DNA from: Deltaproteobacteria bacterium
GTDB lineage: Bacteria; DRYD01
Length of the DNA stretch: 10,769 nucleotides
Assembly (NCBI GenBank): GCA_028276365.1
Contig: JAPYWL010000043.1
Coordinates: 1-10,769, forward strand
Direction: 5' to 3'
Shown here: piece by piece, positions 8,099 through 10,769 of the stretch
Position numbering within the stretch: the stretch's first letter is position 1
Layout: each line of letters starts with the position of its first letter
Made by a program: the position numbers and the translations under genes
Notes under the pieces: model-generated
Told to the model about the DNA's origin: nothing
Database searches by the model: none
The model's input: the letters and a program-made list of their open reading frames with translations, nothing else

Positions 8099-8163
8099 AA
8101 TTGAATTATTTAATAAAAAAACAAAAAAACAGAGAAATAAAAAGCACAAAAAATAATTCAATT
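8099..8163. repeat. 13-bp perfect inverted repeat with a 39-base A-rich loop
   Basis: AATTGAATTATTT at 8099-8111 is the exact reverse complement of AAATAATTCAATT at 8151-8163. The loop on the plus strand is nearly all A with a few C and G. On the transcribed minus strand it lies about 150 bases past the 23S 3' end and has no T-run after it, so it is not a standard terminator. An rRNA precursor processing stem or a remnant of a small mobile element are possible readings. Confidence 0.55.
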
Positions 8164-8279
8164 ACTTAAAATACTTTAAAACATAATTGGCAATACAAAA
8201 TTATAGAGTTGAAGATAATAAAAGTATAATTTAAAGATAAAAAATTAGGTAAAATATAAATTTTATAATTATTAGTAAT

Positions 8280-8310
8280 AAAAAAAGATAGGGATAAGTG
8301 AATAGTAAGT

Positions 8311-8324
<14 letters not shown>
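8280..8324 (-). terminator. Weak candidate terminator at the 23S rRNA 3' end
   Basis: On the minus strand a 7-bp stem AGTGAAT/ATTCACT (8324-8318 with 8303-8297) is followed, ten bases later, by seven T residues (8286-8280). The stem is AT-rich, has a 14-base loop and overlaps the expected mature 23S end, so it may be only part of the processing region. I see no better terminator before the next gene. Confidence 0.25.
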
Positions 8325-8763
<439 letters not shown>

Positions 8764-9632
8764 CACCTTTCTCCTTTGGTTTCCCAAAGGGGTAGACTAT
8801 CTCTTCATCCCCATTTATCTTCTGGGGAGCGCGGCGTCTTGACTCTACTTATTTAAGTAGAGTCCTTCGGCTTCTCGCCTCCAGTCGTTACAGGGTCTAA
8901 AGGAGTTTTATATCTCATACACTCTACTATATATTTCCCTACCATATTAAAAAATTTTTTTGTTTCCTCTTTATTTAGATAAATACATGGATATCCTTTT
9001 TTATATATTACTTTTATTTCTATATCAAAATTATCTTTTAAAACTAATTTTAAGCTTTCTAATTCTTCTTCTTTATATTTAGGTAGATATATATATATTA
9101 CTTCATCTCTTTTATAGTAATATCCATTGTCCATATACCACACTGCTAATGATAATTCACTTTTTAGTAAATTTTTGATATTAGTTGGGATTACTTTTTT
9201 TCCATTATCATCATAAAAATACCTTTTCAATTTACCTAAGAATGGCATTGAATGAGTTTGACATCTATAATATATATATTCTCTCTTCCATTTAGGATTA
9301 TATCTTGTTATTTTTTTGGGTTTATCCTGCATCAAATTTTTTAGCTCTTGATATTTCCAAAATATATAATCTCTTTGTTTTTCAGAATGCTCTAATTTTA
9401 ATCTCGCATTTTTTCTTCCAGTTTTTTGTAAATATCCATCCCCTAATATTGTACCTATAATAATTTCTTTTTGTCTTTTAGTTATCATGTTTTTATTAAT
9501 AGATATTTAGTTATTTTTTTATAGATGTACTCCTTTAGACTTCCCACGGGATTACCCTAATTTTTAGGGCTCCCCCGTTATAAGCCGCGTTCTTGCTAAG
9601 TAGTTACCTACTTAGCGGGACAACTGTTTGTT
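8764..9632 (-). mobile_element. Complete group I intron at 23S position U2449 (subgroup IA-like), encoding an I-SceI-like endonuclease
   Basis: The 869-base insertion splits GGGGAT from AACAGG. P1 pairs exon GGGAT plus intron AAC (9637-9630) with GTTGTCCC (9624-9617), placing the required U-G wobble exactly at U2449. P2 is a 9-bp stem with a GTAA tetraloop (9616-9595). P3 pairs CGCGGC (9589-9584) with GCCGCG (8835-8830). P4 is about 9576-9573 with 9550-9547, and P5 is CCCTAA/TTAGGG (9569-9555). P6 is a 12-bp stem (9540-9529 with 8906-8895) whose loop holds the ORF. P7 is GACT/AGTC (8886-8883 with 8798-8795). P7.1 (8879-8869) and a 10-bp P7.2 (8864-8841) mark subgroup IA. P8 is CCCCA/TGGGG (8827-8809) and P9 has a GAAA loop (8790-8773). 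The intron ends in the expected terminal G at 8764. All core helices are present, so self-splicing is likely. Confidence 0.9.
8853..9488 (-). CDS. LAGLIDADG homing endonuclease, I-SceI-like, in the U2449 intron
   Basis: The 211-residue protein has two LAGLIDADG motifs, so it should act as a monomer. Motif 1 is IIGTILGDG (10-18) with acidic Asp17. Motif 2 is LAVWYMDNG (114-122), where I-SceI has LAYWFMDDG. The spacing, the preceding GKKVIP block (96-101, like NKKTIP in I-SceI) and the C-terminal MRYKTP (191-196, like MMYKLP) all support I-SceI-type (LAGLIDADG_2) membership. Asn121 replaces the second catalytic Asp, so double-strand cleavage may be lost or reduced. Expected target is the intronless GGGATAACAGG site. 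The ATG at 9488 has no Shine-Dalgarno sequence. The last 20 or so codons run through P6', P7, P7.1 and half of P7.2, with the TAA in the P7.2 loop. Base composition of the loop part is AT-rich like the host genes. Confidence 0.88.
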   Translation of the reverse strand: MITKRQKEIIIGTILGDGYLQKTGRKNARLKLEHSEKQRDYIFWKYQELKNLMQDKPKKITRYNPKWKREYIYYRCQTHSMPFLGKLKRYFYDDNGKKVIPTNIKNLLKSELSLAVWYMDNGYYYKRDEVIYIYLPKYKEEELESLKLVLKDNFDIEIKVIYKKGYPCIYLNKEETKKFFNMVGKYIVECMRYKTPLDPVTTGGEKPKDST

Positions 9633-10145
9633 ATCCCCGGAGTAACTTTTATCCGCTGAGCGACGGCCCTTCCATACGGATCCGCCGGATCACTAAGCCC
9701 TGCTTTCGCAACTGCTCGAGGTGTCCCTCTCACAGTAAACCCACCTTATGCCTTTGCACTCAACACCCGATTTCCGACCGGGCTGAGGTGAGCTTTGGAC
9801 GCCTCCATTACTCTTTAGGAGGCCACTGCCCCAGTGAAACTGCCCACCTGGCGTTGTCCGCTTATAGCGTTAGAATTCCCGACTGCTAGGGGTGGTATCC
9901 CAAGGGCGGCTCCGTGTTAACTAGCGTTAACACATCCCAGCCTCCCACCTATCCTGTACAAAGCAGTCAAGAATCCAGCACCAAGCTACAGTAAAGCTTC
10001 ACAGGGTCTTTCCGTCTAGCTGCTGCTACCCTGCATCTTCACAGGGTTTGCAATTTCACCGTGCCCCTCCCCGAGACAGAGTCCCAGTCGTTGCGCCTTT
10101 CATGCAGGCCACAACTTACGTGGCAAGGAACTTCGCTACCTTAGG
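9633..10145 (-). rRNA. rrl: 23S rRNA exon, E. coli positions about 1924-2449
   Basis: This exon starts with CCTAAGGTAGCGAA directly after the terminal G of the upstream intron and ends with CTCCGGGGAT, whose last base is U2449. It covers the end of domain IV and most of domain V, including the macrolide-binding region. Its last bases form the exon half of P1 of the downstream intron. Confidence 0.93.
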
Positions 10146-10769
10146 CATTTATGTTAACTTTGTGTCGCCACAAAGATCGGACCATATCTTCACTCCTATT
10201 TTTTAGGAGTGTCCGGCGTATGGTCTCTGAGGATTCTCTCTACAATCTCCTTAAGCGATTTACTTCGCTTTTTACCCTTTCCGGCTGAATTCATCGCATA
10301 AGCCTTCTCGATTATGCTGATCATACCTTCAGGGCGAAGATGATCCTTGCTTTCTAGAGCATCAACTATTTCTTTAAATCTACGTATTTCTTCTTTTTTA
10401 CTAGAAAAGATCATATACTTATCTAAAAATGGTATTACTTTTTCTTTTAAACTTCTTCTACAAGTAATAGCAAATACCATTACATCTTCATTTCCTGGCT
10501 TATTATATATCTTTCCTGTTCCAAAAATTTCTTTTGCCATCTTTAAAATAGATATACCTTTTTTATGTTGATATATGTAAAACTCAGGATCTACAAAAAA
10601 ACCAAATTTTGATGCTTTATGTTCCTTAATTGATACACCTAAACTACCTTCTCCTTCTATGATTCCAGCAAGGAACCATCTTTTTGCTTCGATTGTAGAG
10701 AGCCTTTCCTGCTGATTACCTGCACCCAATGCTTTTTCACCTCCTCGGTAGCATGGGATACACCAGGCG
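10146..10769 (-). mobile_element. Group I intron at 23S position U1923, 3' part, encoding a LAGLIDADG endonuclease
   Basis: The 23S sequence resumes at CCTAAGG (E. coli C1924) at 10145, directly after ATAAATG, whose final G fits the terminal guanosine of a group I intron. The P7 strands are visible: the R element CTCAGAGACCATACGCC (about 10231-10215) and the S element AAGATATGGTCC (10190-10179), pairing as GACCAT/ATGGTC. P8 is an 8-bp hairpin (10211-10191), and P9 is a 7-bp stem with a GCGA loop (10175-10158). GGTAATCAGCAGG near 10726-10710 looks like J5/4 and the 3' strand of P4. The 5' splice site, P1-P3 and part of P4/P5 lie outside the window. U1923 is the known site of the Chlamydomonas I-CeuI intron. 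Confidence 0.85.
10196..10729 (-). CDS. LAGLIDADG homing endonuclease, single-motif, in the U1923 intron
   Basis: The 177-residue protein has one LAGLIDADG motif, LAGIIEGEG at 20-28 with Glu27 as the metal-binding acid, and the size of I-CreI/I-CeuI enzymes that work as homodimers. A strand pattern (GVSIKEHK, then YIYQHKKG, then MVFAITCRR) fits the DNA-binding saddle, and the lysine-rich tail (150-160) is extra. The target is inferred to be the intronless site around CGGT-CCTAAGG. The likely start is TTG at 10729, because GGAGGTG lies 8 bases ahead. The frame, however, is open without a stop to the window edge, so a longer N-terminus is possible. The first codons overlap the presumed P5/P4 region of the ribozyme, and the last ones cover the R element, P3' and P8, with the TAG inside P8. 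Confidence 0.87.
   Translation of the reverse strand: MGAGNQQERLSTIEAKRWFLAGIIEGEGSLGVSIKEHKASKFGFFVDPEFYIYQHKKGISILKMAKEIFGTGKIYNKPGNEDVMVFAITCRRSLKEKVIPFLDKYMIFSSKKEEIRRFKEIVDALESKDHLRPEGMISIIEKAYAMNSAGKGKKRSKSLKEIVERILRDHTPDTPKK

Larger units (their letters stand above)
7947..8310. other. Gene-free AT-rich spacer between 23S rRNA and the Roadblock gene
   Basis: This 364-base stretch has no open frame of note, no tRNA-like cloverleaf and no GC-rich block that could be a 5S rRNA. It holds the candidate promoter near 8002-8030, a 13-bp perfect inverted repeat (8099-8111 with 8151-8163) and a possible terminator next to the 23S 3' end. Runs of A and T dominate the remainder. Confidence 0.8.

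Noticed and set aside
8764-9632. Archaeal-type bulge-helix-bulge intron
   Set aside because: The U-G wobble in P1, terminal G, P3-P8 pairings and GNRA-capped P2/P9 all identify a group I intron.
9593-9889. Open frame of 98 codons on the plus strand across the intron edge and 23S exon
   Set aside because: It is antisense to rRNA and ribozyme sequence with no ribosome-binding site; a known kind of false gene.
10347-10571. Plus-strand frame opposite the U1923 endonuclease
   Set aside because: The minus frame has a clear LAGLIDADG motif and proper size; this is its shadow.

Overview
The window reads as bacterial chromosome. It carries a sigma-70 family factor, Shine-Dalgarno sequences, a bacterial-type 23S rRNA gene and an RND pump, which usually means a diderm envelope. 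Protein-coding DNA is extremely AT-rich (AGA/AGG arginine, ATA isoleucine, poly-A/T spacers), while the rRNA exons are clearly GC-rich. That contrast is typical of a low-GC organism growing warm, so I infer a thermophilic or moderately thermophilic, deep-branching or candidate-phylum lineage. I cannot name the phylum from this sequence alone.

Layout. Positions 1-45 may be the last codons of an upstream gene. Positions 146-3259 (+) encode a complete RND/HAE1-type efflux transporter. Everything else is on the minus strand, read from high to low coordinates: a partial 23S rRNA gene (window edge to about 8311), a 364-base AT-rich spacer with no 5S gene, a two-domain Roadblock/LC7 protein with a very long acidic linker (7946-6150), a CvpA-family membrane protein (6140-5616), asparaginyl-tRNA synthetase (5514-4171) and a SigB/SigF-family sigma factor (4082-3336) that converges on the pump gene. 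The Roadblock and cvpA genes are almost certainly co-transcribed (9-base gap); asnS and the sigma gene may follow in the same unit.

The 23S gene is the most informative part. It is interrupted by two group I introns, each with a LAGLIDADG homing endonuclease gene. The first in rRNA order sits after E. coli position U1923, the I-CeuI intron site, and only its 3' part is in the window. The second is complete (869 bases, 9632 down to 8764) and sits after U2449, the site of the yeast mitochondrial omega intron. Its secondary structure can be drawn by hand from P1 to P9, including P7.1/P7.2 typical of subgroup IA. Its endonuclease resembles I-SceI, which acts at the same rRNA site, but the second catalytic aspartate is replaced by asparagine. 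In both introns the reading frame runs into the ribozyme core, so the same bases serve as protein code and catalytic RNA.

A second point of interest is the Roadblock protein. A strong internal Shine-Dalgarno sequence precedes a Met codon exactly at the start of the C-terminal Roadblock domain, suggesting that the gene also yields a free 110-residue Roadblock protein.
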